Positions 8,975 through 17,070 of a DNA stretch of 64,000 nucleotides are shown here, piece after piece. A model generated the notes under the pieces. The model searched no databases, had not been told where the DNA came from, and saw only the letters and a program-made list of their open reading frames with translations. Where the stretch lies: positions 124,001-188,000 of the forward strand of contig NZ_JHBW01000069.1 of NCBI RefSeq assembly GCF_001273845.1, read 5' to 3'. Numbering within the stretch: position 1 is the first letter of the stretch; each line of letters opens with the position of its first letter. The translations under genes and the position numbers were made by a program. Source of the stretch: Leucobacter musarum subsp. musarum (GTDB lineage Bacteria > Actinomycetota > Actinomycetes > Actinomycetales > Microbacteriaceae).

Positions 8975-9820
8975 CTACTCGCCGAGTTCGGCCCGCGCCG
9001 CCGCGATCGCCTCGTCGGTCGCGGCGTAGCAGTGCTCGGGGCCGGGGAAGGTGCGCGAGCGCACCTCGGCCGCGTACGCCTCGATGGCGGCCACTGAGTC
9101 GTCGCCGACGCTGCCGTACCGCTTCACGAATTTCGCGGTGTGACTCTCGGTGATCCCGAGCAGATCATTGAGCACCAGCACCTGCCCGTCGGCGTCGCCC
9201 GCCCCGATGCCGATAATCGGGATGCTGAGTTCGCCGCGCAGCAGCTGGGTGATCTCGGCGGGCACGGCCTCGACGACGAGGCAGAAGGCACCCGCCTCTT
9301 GCACGCCGCGGGCCTCGCGCACGAGCTTCGCCGCGCTCGCACCGGTGCGCCCCTGCGCGCGCATGCCGCCGAGCGCGGTCGCCGTCTGCGGGGTGAGCCC
9401 GAGGTGCGCCACCACGGGGATACCCGCCGCAACGATCGCGCGGATGCGGCTGAGGCGCGACTCCGAGCCACCCTCAAGCTTCACCGAATCGGCGCCCGCC
9501 TCCTTCACGAACCGGATGGAGGTCTCGACCGCCTGCTCATCCGAGACCTCGGTCGACCCGAACGGCACGTCGCACACGATGAACGCGGTCTCGGTGCCGC
9601 GGCGCACGGCGCGGGCGAGCACCAGCATCTCGTCGGTGGTCACGGGCACGGTCGAGTCATAGCCGAGCACCACCTGGGCGCCCGAATCGCCGACGAGCAC
9701 CATATCGACGCCCGCCCGCTCGGCGGCGCGCGCACCCGGGTAGTCGTACGCCGTCACCATGACGATCGGCTCGCCGGCGGCGCGCTTCTCGGCGAGCGCA
9801 GGGATCGAAACCTTCGGCAT
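8975..9820 (-). CDS. panB: 3-methyl-2-oxobutanoate hydroxymethyltransferase
   Basis: PanB transfers a hydroxymethyl group from methylene-tetrahydrofolate to ketoisovalerate, giving ketopantoate, the first step of pantothenate synthesis. The 281-residue protein carries the expected VMVTAYDYPGARAAERAG start, MVLVGDSGAQVVLGYDST metal-site block, KLEGG, VAHLGLTPQ and IGIGAGDADGQVLVLND. ATG 9820 is preceded by GAGGAG and starts the domain exactly; the 18-residue upstream extension is not needed. It is last in an operon, one base after the panC stop, and ends 8 nt from the convergent metY stop. Confidence 0.95.
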   Translation of the reverse strand: MPKVSIPALAEKRAAGEPIVMVTAYDYPGARAAERAGVDMVLVGDSGAQVVLGYDSTVPVTTDEMLVLARAVRRGTETAFIVCDVPFGSTEVSDEQAVETSIRFVKEAGADSVKLEGGSESRLSRIRAIVAAGIPVVAHLGLTPQTATALGGMRAQGRTGASAAKLVREARGVQEAGAFCLVVEAVPAEITQLLRGELSIPIIGIGAGDADGQVLVLNDLLGITESHTAKFVKRYGSVGDDSVAAIEAYAAEVRSRTFPGPEHCYAATDEAIAAARAELGE

Positions 9821-9821
9821 G

Positions 9822-10733
9822 TCAGTGCTCCTCGGGGCGGGGGTGATGCAGGGCGGGTGGATCGCCGAACCCATCAGCAGTCGGCGGAGTCAGCAGCGTG
9901 TTGTCGATGAGCCGCACCGCGCCCACGCGCGCGGCGATGGCGAGCAGCGCGGGCGCCTCGATCGTGTCGAGCGGCGCCAGTGCCGCCGTGTCGACGAACG
10001 CGAGGTACTCGGGCTCGATGCCCGCAGCGGTGAGCACTGCGGCGGCGCGGGCGTGCAGCGCGGCAACGCCGGTCTCCCCCAGCGCGAGCGCGGTTTCGGC
10101 GGCTTCGAGGGCGCGCGGGATCGCAAGAGCCCGTGCGCGATCTTCAGCGCTCAGGCGCACGTTGCGGCTCGACTTCGCGAGCCCATCGTCGTCGCGCACC
10201 GTCGGGCAGGCGACGATCTCGACGGGCAGCCCGAGGTCGGCGACCATACGGCGCACGACCAACAGCTGCTGCGCGTCTTTCTGCCCGAAGTAGGCGGCGT
10301 CGGGACCGACGGCGATGAGCAGCTTCGACACGACCGTCGCAACGCCGTCGAAGTGCTCGGGCCCACGGCCGGCGGCTTCCAGGGTCTCGGTCAGCGGGCC
10401 GCCCACGTGCACGTTCGTCGCGAACCCGCCGGGGTACAGTTCCGTCGCGTCGGGGGCGAAGATCACATCGACGCCCGCGCCTGCGGCGAGCGCCGCATCG
10501 GCCTCTTCCTGGCGCGGATAGGCGTCGAGGTCGGACGCCTCGGTGAACTGCTTGGGATTCACGAAGATCGACAGCACCACGAGGCCCCCGGCCTGCTGCG
10601 CCGCGCGCACGAGCGAGAGGTGCCCCTCGTGGAGCGCGCCCATGGTCGGTACGAGCCCGACGTGCGGCGATCCCGCAGCCCGCGCATTGCGCACCTGCTC
10701 ACGCAGTTCGCGCACCGTGCGCACGATCTTCAT
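9822..10733 (-). CDS. panC: Pantothenate synthetase
   Basis: PanC joins pantoate and beta-alanine with ATP. The 303-residue protein has the N-terminal VGLVPTMGALHEGHLSLV nucleotide-binding block (HxGH type), VNPKQF, FGQKDAQQL and the late SSRNVRLS signature, all expected positions. The start ATG overlaps the stop of the DUF2520 gene (ATGA) and is preceded by GGAGA. The C-terminal tail after about residue 285 (FGDPPALHHPRPEEH) is a short extension. No panD is in the window, so beta-alanine supply must come from elsewhere. Confidence 0.95.
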   Translation of the reverse strand: MKIVRTVRELREQVRNARAAGSPHVGLVPTMGALHEGHLSLVRAAQQAGGLVVLSIFVNPKQFTEASDLDAYPRQEEADAALAAGAGVDVIFAPDATELYPGGFATNVHVGGPLTETLEAAGRGPEHFDGVATVVSKLLIAVGPDAAYFGQKDAQQLLVVRRMVADLGLPVEIVACPTVRDDDGLAKSSRNVRLSAEDRARALAIPRALEAAETALALGETGVAALHARAAAVLTAAGIEPEYLAFVDTAALAPLDTIEAPALLAIAARVGAVRLIDNTLLTPPTADGFGDPPALHHPRPEEH

Positions 10734-11500
10734 TGGGTCTCCTCGGTCTGGTCTCGAGCGCCGGTCGGCTGCCCCGTCGTGTCGTCGTGCTGCGCAGCCA
10801 GTTCTCGACTCGCGGCCACCATCGCATCGTACAGCGGTAGGGCGTCGGGCAGGCGCTCCATCACCGCGGCACGCTGCCGTGCGATTGTTGCTTCGTCGCC
10901 GCGCGCGACCGGGCCGGTCAATGCGCGGACGGCGCCGAGATACTCCCAGTTGTCGAGCGCCCCGCGTGCCAGCGGTATCAGTGCCTCTCGCGGCACCCCG
11001 GCCGTCGATGCGAGTCGCTCAGCCACGCTTTCGAGCGTCACCAGAAAGTTCGCCGCGATCGACGCCGACGCGTGATAGGCCGCGCGATCCGCATCGCTCA
11101 CTGCGAACGTGCGCAGGCCAAGCTGCCCCGCGAGCCAGATCGCTGCGGCGTGCGCCCGCGCTCCGGCCGCCGAGAGCGCTGCCCAGGAACCTGCGAACCG
11201 CGTCTCGGCTCCCGTCACCGAGAGCAGCGGGTGCACGCTGAAGCGCTCGTGCGGTGCGAGCGGTGCGAGCGTCGTCGCACCGGAGAGATGCGCGACGATC
11301 GGGCCGGGCTCGATCAGCACTGCCGCAGCGGAGATCTCGGCGTCGGGCACCGCGAGCAACACGACGTCGGCCACATGGCCAGAGGCATCACGGCCCGTCG
11401 CGCCGCGCCCGGCCAGCGGCAGCATGTCGACGCCGGCCTCGCGCAGCACGTGATGCAGCGCGGCGCCCATGCGACCCTGCCCGACGACCTGGACCCGCAT
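10730..11500 (-). CDS. Rossmann-like/DUF2520 protein in the pan operon
   Basis: This 256-residue protein begins with a dinucleotide-binding motif (VVGQGRMGAAL) and continues as the Rossmann-like plus DUF2520 architecture, resembling an NADP-dependent reductase: VAHLSGATTLAPL and FSVHPLLSV are typical. The same arrangement is known in Mycobacterium tuberculosis, where a DUF2520 gene precedes panC. Between murB and panC here, it may supply ketopantoate reductase activity, the only pathway step between PanB and PanC; that is an inference from position. ATG 11500 follows the murB stop by 8 nt and its own stop overlaps panC. Confidence 0.8.
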   Translation of the reverse strand: MRVQVVGQGRMGAALHHVLREAGVDMLPLAGRGATGRDASGHVADVVLLAVPDAEISAAAVLIEPGPIVAHLSGATTLAPLAPHERFSVHPLLSVTGAETRFAGSWAALSAAGARAHAAAIWLAGQLGLRTFAVSDADRAAYHASASIAANFLVTLESVAERLASTAGVPREALIPLARGALDNWEYLGAVRALTGPVARGDEATIARQRAAVMERLPDALPLYDAMVAASRELAAQHDDTTGQPTGARDQTEETQ

Positions 11501-11508
11501 GGTCTCGG

Positions 11509-12702
11509 CTACAGCTCGAGGCCGTAGAGGTTGGGCTCGGGCGCCAGAATCACGCCGAACTCCTGCTGTACCCGCTGCACGACGAAGCGCGCCAACTCGG
11601 CAACATCGTGTGCCGTGGCGCCGCCGCGATTCGTGATGGCGAGCGTGTGCTTCGACGAAATCGCTGCACCCGACCCGGGCAGGCGGAAGCCCCGCTGCAC
11701 CCCGGCGTGCTCGATGAGCCAGGCGGCCGACAGCTTCACCATGCGTTCAGGCGTCGCCTGGGGCACGCGAATCGGGTACCCCGCCTCGAGCTCCTCGAAC
11801 GTCGTCACCGCATCCGCGACCTCGGGCACCGGCTGCGGAAAGCGCGGGGCATTCTCGGGCAGCTCATGGGCGAAGCGCTCAGTCACGATCGGGTTCGTAA
11901 AGAACGAGCCCGAGCTCCAACTGTCGTGGTCATCAGGATCGAGCACCATGCCCTTGGATGCGCGCAGGCCGAGCACGGAATCGCGCAGATCGCGGATCGG
12001 CACCCGATCGCCGACCTCGACGCCGAGCGCGCCGGCCAGCTGCGCATAGGCGATCGGCTCGGAGAGCACCTCGGGGGCGGCGTGCGCCCGGCGCCCGGGG
12101 CCCACCTCACCCACGGTCAGCACGATGTCGATGGAGAGCACGACGCCTTCGAGCCCCTGCTTGATCGCCGAGTCGCGGTACGCGAGCCCGAGATCTGCGG
12201 CGGGGATGCGCCGGGCGTATCCACGGTCGCGATCGAGGAACTCGATCGAGTGGAGCACGTCCGAGAGCTCTTGGCCGTAGGCGCCAATGTTTTGCACCGG
12301 AGCCGCACCCGCAGCACCGGGGATGCCCGAGAGCGCTTCAATGCCCGACCAGCCGTTCTCGACGCACGCGGCGACGAGGTGATCCCAGTCGTGCCCGGCC
12401 TGCACCCGCAGACGGATCTTGCCCTCGGGCAGTGCGTCGTCTTCCACCGGTGCGATGCCCGTGGTGCGCACGAGCAGCACCGTACCCGGGAAGCCATCGT
12501 CGTGCATGACGGTGTTCGACCCGCCGCCGAGCAGCAGCCACGGCTCGTCCGTATCCCACAGCCCCTGCGCGAACGCCACGAGCTCCTGCAGTTCGTGCGC
12601 GACGAGCACGCGCTCGGCGGGGCCGCCGACGCGCATGGTCGTGAGCTGCGAGAACGGGGTGCCGTCGCCCGCGGGCTCGGGTCCGATCTCGGGCAGGATC
12701 AC
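11509..12702 (-). CDS. murB: UDP-N-acetylenolpyruvoylglucosamine reductase
   Basis: MurB reduces UDP-GlcNAc-enolpyruvate to UDP-MurNAc in peptidoglycan synthesis, using FAD and NADPH in the cytoplasm. The 397-residue protein has the TMRVGGPAERVLVA FAD-binding start, LGGGSNTVMHDDGF, the GIEALSGIPGAAGAAPVQNIGAYGQEL signature (here split for length: GIPG, PVQNIGAYG) and AYRDSAIK. Length and domain order fit the actinobacterial type I enzyme. The start is GTG at 12702, overlapping the hadB-like stop (GTGA). It lies in a coupled operon with lipid-type dehydratases and pantothenate genes. Confidence 0.95.
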   Translation of the reverse strand: MILPEIGPEPAGDGTPFSQLTTMRVGGPAERVLVAHELQELVAFAQGLWDTDEPWLLLGGGSNTVMHDDGFPGTVLLVRTTGIAPVEDDALPEGKIRLRVQAGHDWDHLVAACVENGWSGIEALSGIPGAAGAAPVQNIGAYGQELSDVLHSIEFLDRDRGYARRIPAADLGLAYRDSAIKQGLEGVVLSIDIVLTVGEVGPGRRAHAAPEVLSEPIAYAQLAGALGVEVGDRVPIRDLRDSVLGLRASKGMVLDPDDHDSWSSGSFFTNPIVTERFAHELPENAPRFPQPVPEVADAVTTFEELEAGYPIRVPQATPERMVKLSAAWLIEHAGVQRGFRLPGSGAAISSKHTLAITNRGGATAHDVAELARFVVQRVQQEFGVILAPEPNLYGLEL

Positions 12703-13124
12703 GCGAACGCCGCCACGAGCTGCGACTTGCCGAGCACCGTCGCGCCGTCGAACACAACCTTCAGATCGAGGCGTGCGGTGCGGGCTTCGGCATCGAGGGC
12801 ACCGATCGTCGCGGTGACCGTCAGCGTCGCACCGGCGACGGCATCGACGGGAACCGGTCGGGTGAAGCGCGACTGGAAGTCGGCGACGTGCCCGGCGGTG
12901 CCGAGCCAGTCGGTGGCGACCGAGCCCGCGACGCCCATCGTGAGCATGCCGTGTGCGAGCACGCCGGGGAGCCCCACCGAGGTCGCGACGTCATCGCGGT
13001 AGTGGATCGGGTTGAAGTCACCCGAGGCGCCCGCGTAGCGTACGAGGTGGTCGCGGGTCAGCGTGATCTCGCGTTCGGCGACGACGTCACCGACGGTGAG
13101 CTGAGAAAAATCTACGGCGGTCAT
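12699..13124 (-). CDS. MaoC-family dehydratase, HadB-like
   Basis: The 141-residue hot-dog protein has the hydratase-2 signature: Asp and His in YAGASGDFNPIHYRD, then GLPGVLAHGMLTMG. In mycobacteria HadB is the catalytic subunit of the (R)-hydroxyacyl dehydratase and works with HadA; the upstream gene here is the matching HadA-like partner. In non-mycolate actinobacteria this pair next to murB is widespread, and its acyl substrate is not well defined. The ATG overlaps the stop of the partner gene (ATGA) with GAGGAGGAG just upstream, suggesting balanced expression of a heterodimer. Confidence 0.85.
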   Translation of the reverse strand: MTAVDFSQLTVGDVVAEREITLTRDHLVRYAGASGDFNPIHYRDDVATSVGLPGVLAHGMLTMGVAGSVATDWLGTAGHVADFQSRFTRPVPVDAVAGATLTVTATIGALDAEARTARLDLKVVFDGATVLGKSQLVAAFA

Positions 13125-13573
13125 GCGTGCTCCTCCTCGGCGCGAACGACGAGCGTGGAGATCGCCGTGACGACGTGCGCGCCATCGGCGTCCACCACGT
13201 CGCTCGACGCGGTCACCATTGAGTGCCCGCCGAGCTGCTTCACTGCCGCGATCGTGAGCGTCGCAGTGAGCTCATCACCGGCGACGATCGGGCGTGAGTA
13301 GGTGAAGCGCTGGTCGCCGTGCACGACGCGGGAGAAGTCGACGCCTGCCTCGTCGTCGGCAAGCAGCTGTGCGAGCGTGCCCTCTTGCACCACGACCGCG
13401 AAGGTGGGCGGTGCCACCACGTCTGCGTAGCCAGCGGTTCGGGCCGCCTCGGGGTCATGATGCAGCGGCGACGCGCTGTGCACGGCTCGTGCGAATTCGC
13501 GCACCTTCTCGCGGCCGACGAGGTACGGCGCAGTCGACGGGTACACCCGGCCTTGGATCTCTGGATTCACCAC
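13121..13573 (-). CDS. FAS1-like dehydratase, HadA-like partner subunit
   Basis: The 150-residue product has the hot-dog fold of the MaoC N-terminal type (PF13452): GREKVREFARAV, SPLHHDPEAARTAGY, APPTFAVVVQEG and HGDQRFTYSRPIVAGDEL. HadA-type subunits lack the catalytic Asp/His pair and help bind the acyl chain, consistent with this sequence. I chose GTG 13573; a second GTG follows directly at 13570, and no strong Shine-Dalgarno separates them. It is the first gene of the operon hadA-hadB-murB-DUF2520-panC-panB and lies just downstream of the DUF937 terminator. Confidence 0.82.
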   Translation of the reverse strand: MVNPEIQGRVYPSTAPYLVGREKVREFARAVHSASPLHHDPEAARTAGYADVVAPPTFAVVVQEGTLAQLLADDEAGVDFSRVVHGDQRFTYSRPIVAGDELTATLTIAAVKQLGGHSMVTASSDVVDADGAHVVTAISTLVVRAEEEHA

Positions 13574-13584
13574 GGTGCCAGTGT

Positions 13585-13624
13585 AGCGAGAGCGGCTCCG
13601 GGCCGTGCTGGAGCCGCTCTCGCT
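13585..13624 (-). terminator. Perfect 15-bp hairpin between DUF937 gene and hadA
   Basis: Arms 13585-13599 and 13610-13624 (AGCGAGAGCGGCTCC and its complement) pair without mismatch around a 10-nt loop. It lies 22 nt past the DUF937 stop and just before the hadA start on the same strand, so it probably ends the DUF937 transcript. There is no T-tract. Confidence 0.72.
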
Positions 13625-13646
13625 GGTCACTCTGAACTGGGTTCGG

Positions 13647-14342
13647 CTACTTCTTGCCGCCCAGCAGTCCACCGAGCAGATCGCCGAGACCGCCGCCTGA
13701 AGACTGCTTGGAATCGGAGCCGCCGCCGAGCAGGCCGCCCAGCAGATCACCGATGCCGCCACCGGAAGACTGCTTCGAATCGGAGCCACCGCCGAGCACG
13801 CCGCCGAGCAGATCACCCAAGCCGCCGCCCGACGACTGCTGGGCGTTGCCCGAGCCGCCGCCCAGCACGCCGCCGAGCAGGTTGCCGAGCACGCCGCCGA
13901 GGCCGCCGCCGCCATTCGTGGCGACGGTCGAGGTCTGGCCGCCGACCTTGCCCGAGAGGAACTGGAGCACGATCGGAGCGAGGAGCGGGAGCAGCTGCGG
14001 GATGAGGCCGGAGATCACCGAGTTGCCCGAGTTCGAGCCCAGAGCGAGCGCGACATCGTCCTTCTTGTCGCCGAGCACATGCTTCACGATCTTCTCGCCA
14101 TCGGCTTCATCGATCGCGTCGAGCGAAATCGTGCCCTCCTGCGGAGCGTGCTTCTCGAGCGTCGAGGCAAGCTTCGCCGCACCCTGCTCGTCGCTGGCGT
14201 TGACGGCGAGGCCGCCCACGAGACCCGGCAGCGCCTGGCGCACAGCCGCATCGATGGTGGCTTCATCGACTCCGAACTTGGCGGCGAGGTCGGCGGTGGG
14301 AACCTGGCTGAGCAGGTCGTCGAGTTCGTTCTTGCTGGCCAT
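13647..14342 (-). CDS. DUF937 domain protein with glycine-rich C-terminal repeats
   Basis: The 231-residue product begins MASKNELDDLLSQVPTADLA and matches the DUF937 type over residues 5-150 (VDEATIDAAV, LPGLVGGLAVNA, KHVLGDKK, LPLLAPIVLQFLSGK). The rest is a Gly/Leu-rich tail with imperfect 22-residue repeats of the SSGGGLGDLLGGVLGGGS type, ending in KK. The function of DUF937 is unknown. ATG 14342 has GGAGG five bases upstream. The frame stays open far upstream on this strand, across the accBC gene, but that part is codon-shadow. The gene stands alone between a divergent-type leader and a strong hairpin. Confidence 0.82.
   Translation of the reverse strand: MASKNELDDLLSQVPTADLAAKFGVDEATIDAAVRQALPGLVGGLAVNASDEQGAAKLASTLEKHAPQEGTISLDAIDEADGEKIVKHVLGDKKDDVALALGSNSGNSVISGLIPQLLPLLAPIVLQFLSGKVGGQTSTVATNGGGGLGGVLGNLLGGVLGGGSGNAQQSSGGGLGDLLGGVLGGGSDSKQSSGGGIGDLLGGLLGGGSDSKQSSGGGLGDLLGGLLGGKK
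13650..13835 (-). repeat. In-frame 66-bp tandem repeat in the DUF937 gene
   Basis: Two full 22-codon units and one shortened unit (18 codons) of the form SSGGG[LI]GDLLGG[VL]LGGG with SDSKQ spacer end the gene. A more diverged copy precedes them. Slippage at this GC-rich array could change tail length between strains. Confidence 0.8.
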
Positions 14343-14428
14343 GGGATCCTCCATCGGGTCTGCACTGCAGCCGCCCATCCGCGGCCACGATTCACAGATT
14401 ATCGGGATGCGCTCCGATTCCACACCCT

Positions 14429-15100
14429 TTATGACGCCGCAGCAGTCAACCAGATCGTGAACACTGCGAACGCGAGTGCGGCCACCCCGAGCCCGACGTA
14501 CACGAGCGGGAGATACGCCCGGCCCGGGATCGCGAGCCCGCGCTGCACTCGGGTCAGCCGAGCGAGCGCCGGATCCTGGAGCGCCGTGGCGTGCTGCGCC
14601 GGGTCGGCGAGCGTCGCGTAGTGGGCGATGTCGGGTCGGGTCGGGTCCATGACCAACCACGCGCCGGAGTCGGTCTGTGGGGGCAACGCGGCCGCGGGAA
14701 AGGCGAGTGCGACGGGTTCGACCCCGCGCTCCGTGTGCACGGCGTACAGCAGCTGGTGCACCATGCGCTTGCCGCGAGCGGGTACGACGCGCACGAGCTT
14801 CGCCGGAACCGGGGCAGTCGCAGCCGGGGCGGCAGACAGCGACGCTGCGAGCCGCGGGGCGAATGCCTGCTGATCGCGCAGCAGCAGTACCAGCCCGATC
14901 ACGAACCCGACAAGCATGACTCCGGTCGCCACGAGATGGAAGAGCGAGGTCTGCGCGATGACCTCGGGAGAGAGTCGCGGCAGCGCGATGAGCCACGCGA
15001 GCAACCAGCCGAGCATCACCGCCGCCCCCGCGAGATACCATCCGCCACCTCGGAGCACGGTGCGGCGTTGGCGTTCGGCCAGAGTCATCGCGACGTCCAT
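14429..15100 (-). CDS. Three-helix membrane protein of unknown function
   Basis: The 223-residue protein is not one I recognise. Two hydrophobic helices lie at about residues 20-42 and 52-74, a soluble middle part (about 75-190, with WLVMDPTRPDIAHYATL) follows, and a third helix is near 198-219. The middle part should sit in the cytoplasm or outside depending on orientation; positive residues before helix 1 (ERQRRTVLRGG) favour an inside N terminus. ATG 15100 has AGGGTG six bases upstream; ATG 15088 is an alternative. It is divergent from accBC across 121 nt, so the two may share a regulatory region. Confidence 0.7.
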   Translation of the reverse strand: MDVAMTLAERQRRTVLRGGGWYLAGAAVMLGWLLAWLIALPRLSPEVIAQTSLFHLVATGVMLVGFVIGLVLLLRDQQAFAPRLAASLSAAPAATAPVPAKLVRVVPARGKRMVHQLLYAVHTERGVEPVALAFPAAALPPQTDSGAWLVMDPTRPDIAHYATLADPAQHATALQDPALARLTRVQRGLAIPGRAYLPLVYVGLGVAALAFAVFTIWLTAAAS

Positions 15101-15221
15101 GCCAACACCCTATGGGGCGGCACCGACATTCGGCCCCGCTGTGGCCGTCGGTAACGTTTCGCGAAAAGGTTTGTGCGATATATCCAAGGGATGACCGCAG
15201 TGCTCGAATAGGCTGTACCTC

Positions 15222-16991
15222 ATGTCGCGCATTCGTAAAGTGCTCATCGCCAACCGCGGTGAGATCGCCGTCCGCATCATCCGAGCCGCCGCAGACAGCG
15301 GCATCGCCTCGGTCGCCGTCTACGCAGATCAGGATCGCGACGCGCTCCATGCGCAGCTCGCCGACGAGGCCTACGCACTGAACGGCACCACCAGCGCCGA
15401 CACCTACCTCGTCATCGAGAAGATCTTGGGCGTCGCTCGTCGCTCGGGTGCCGACGCCGTGCACCCCGGGTACGGCTTCCTCGCGGAGAACGCCGACTTC
15501 GCTCGTGCCGTCATCGCCGCGGGCCTCACCTGGATCGGCCCCGGCCCCGACGCCATCGAGCGCCTCGGCGACAAGGTTTCGGCCCGCCACGTCGCCGAAA
15601 AGGTGGGCGCCCCGCTCGCCGCCGGCACCAGCGACCCCGTGCAGAACGCCGACGAGGTGCTCGCGTTCGCCGATGAGGTCGGCCTGCCCATCGCCATCAA
15701 AGCAGCCTTCGGCGGCGGTGGCCGCGGTCTGAAGGTCGCCTACGAGCGCGACGAGGTTGCCGAGCTCTTCGAATCGGCCACGCGCGAGGCCGTCGCCGCC
15801 TTCGGCCGCGGCGAGTGCTTCGTCGAGAAGTACCTCGAGAAGCCCCGCCACGTCGAGACGCAGTGCCTCGCCGATGCGCACGGCAATGTCGTTGTCGTCT
15901 CGACCCGCGACTGCTCGCTGCAGCGTCGTCACCAGAAGCTCGTGGAAGAGGCGCCCGCGCCGTTCCTGACCGACGAGCAGAACGAGAAGCTCTACGCGGC
16001 GTCGAAGGCCATCTTGAAGGAGGTCGGCTACGTCGGCGCCGGCACCTGCGAGTTCCTTGTCGCGAAAGACGGCACCGTATCGTTCCTCGAGGTCAACACG
16101 CGCCTGCAGGTCGAGCACCCGGTCTCGGAAGAGGTCACCGGTCTCGACCTCGTGCGCGAGCAGTTCCGCATCGCCGAGGGCGGCGTGATCGAGTACGGCG
16201 ACCCCGAGCCCCGCGGCCACTCCTTCGAGTTCCGTCTGAACGGTGAAGATCCGGGCAACGGCTTCCTGCCCGCCCCCGGCCCCGTCTCGCTCTTCAAGCC
16301 CGCGTCGGGCCCCGGTGTGCGCATCGACACCGGCGTGACCTCGGGCGATGTCGTCTCGGGCGCGTTCGACTCGATGCTCGGCAAGCTCATCGTCACCGGC
16401 GCGACGCGCGAGGAAGCGCTCGAGCGCTCGCGCCGCGCACTCGACGAGTTCGAGATCCAGGGCCTGCCCACAGTGCTGCCGTTCCACCGCAAGATCGTGC
16501 GCGACCCCGCATTCACGGCACCCGACGGCACCTTCGGCGTCTACACGCTCTGGATCGAGAGCGAATTCAACAACGACATCGAGCCGTGGGAGGGCGAAGT
16601 GCCCCCGATCGCTCAGGATGCGAAGCGCCGCACCGTCACCGTCGAGGTCGAGGGTCGCCGTGTCGAGGTCACCATGCCCGCGACACTCCTGCCGCTCGTC
16701 GACCAAGAGGTCACCCGCGGGCCCGCGCCGCGCCGCGCGAAGGGCGCCGGCATCGCGGCGTCGGCCGGTGACAGCGTCACCGCACCGATGCAGGCCACCG
16801 TCGTGAAGCTCGCGGTCGAAGAGGGCCAGGAGGTCGCCGAGGGCGATCTCATCGTGGTGCTTGAGGCGATGAAGATGGAGCAGTCGATCTACGCGCACCG
16901 CTCCGGCATCGTCGCGGGCGTCGACGCGCCGGTCGGCCAGACCGTGTCGAACGGCCACCTGCTGCTCTCGATCATCGACCCGGCCGAGTAA
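15222..16991 (+). CDS. accBC: Acetyl/propionyl-CoA carboxylase alpha subunit (biotin carboxylase + BCCP)
   Basis: The 589-residue protein joins a biotin carboxylase (about 1-450) to a C-terminal biotinyl domain. It begins [20 protein letters not shown], has the ATP-grasp Gly-rich loop [23 protein letters not shown], and ends with EAMKMEQ, where Lys551 is the biotin attachment site. Such AccA3/AccBC chains pair with separate carboxyltransferase beta subunits to make malonyl- or methylmalonyl-CoA for fatty acid synthesis. No accD gene is in the window. The ATG at 15222 fits the family start exactly. Confidence 0.95.
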   Translation: MSRIRKVLIANRGEIAVRIIRAAADSGIASVAVYADQDRDALHAQLADEAYALNGTTSADTYLVIEKILGVARRSGADAVHPGYGFLAENADFARAVIAAGLTWIGPGPDAIERLGDKVSARHVAEKVGAPLAAGTSDPVQNADEVLAFADEVGLPIAIKAAFGGGGRGLKVAYERDEVAELFESATREAVAAFGRGECFVEKYLEKPRHVETQCLADAHGNVVVVSTRDCSLQRRHQKLVEEAPAPFLTDEQNEKLYAASKAILKEVGYVGAGTCEFLVAKDGTVSFLEVNTRLQVEHPVSEEVTGLDLVREQFRIAEGGVIEYGDPEPRGHSFEFRLNGEDPGNGFLPAPGPVSLFKPASGPGVRIDTGVTSGDVVSGAFDSMLGKLIVTGATREEALERSRRALDEFEIQGLPTVLPFHRKIVRDPAFTAPDGTFGVYTLWIESEFNNDIEPWEGEVPPIAQDAKRRTVTVEVEGRRVEVTMPATLLPLVDQEVTRGPAPRRAKGAGIAASAGDSVTAPMQATVVKLAVEEGQEVAEGDLIVVLEAMKMEQSIYAHRSGIVAGVDAPVGQTVSNGHLLLSIIDPAE

Positions 16992-17027
16992 CGCGAGCGC
17001 TCCGCCGCACGGGCGGAATAGACCCAC

Positions 17028-17070
17028 CGACAGCGGGGTTGCATTCACTATGAGTGCAACCCCGCTGTCG
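17028..17070 (+). promoter_or_regulatory. Perfect 16-bp inverted repeat enclosing a start codon
   Basis: Arms 17028-17043 (CGACAGCGGGGTTGCA) and 17055-17070 are perfect complements around an 11-nt loop that contains the ATG (17050-17052) of the LLM gene. The right arm is coding (codons for Thr-Pro-Leu-Ser) and conserved in the family; the left arm holds the only purine-rich stretch that could bind the ribosome. In RNA this would hide the initiation region, or act as an end signal for accBC. Confidence 0.75.
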
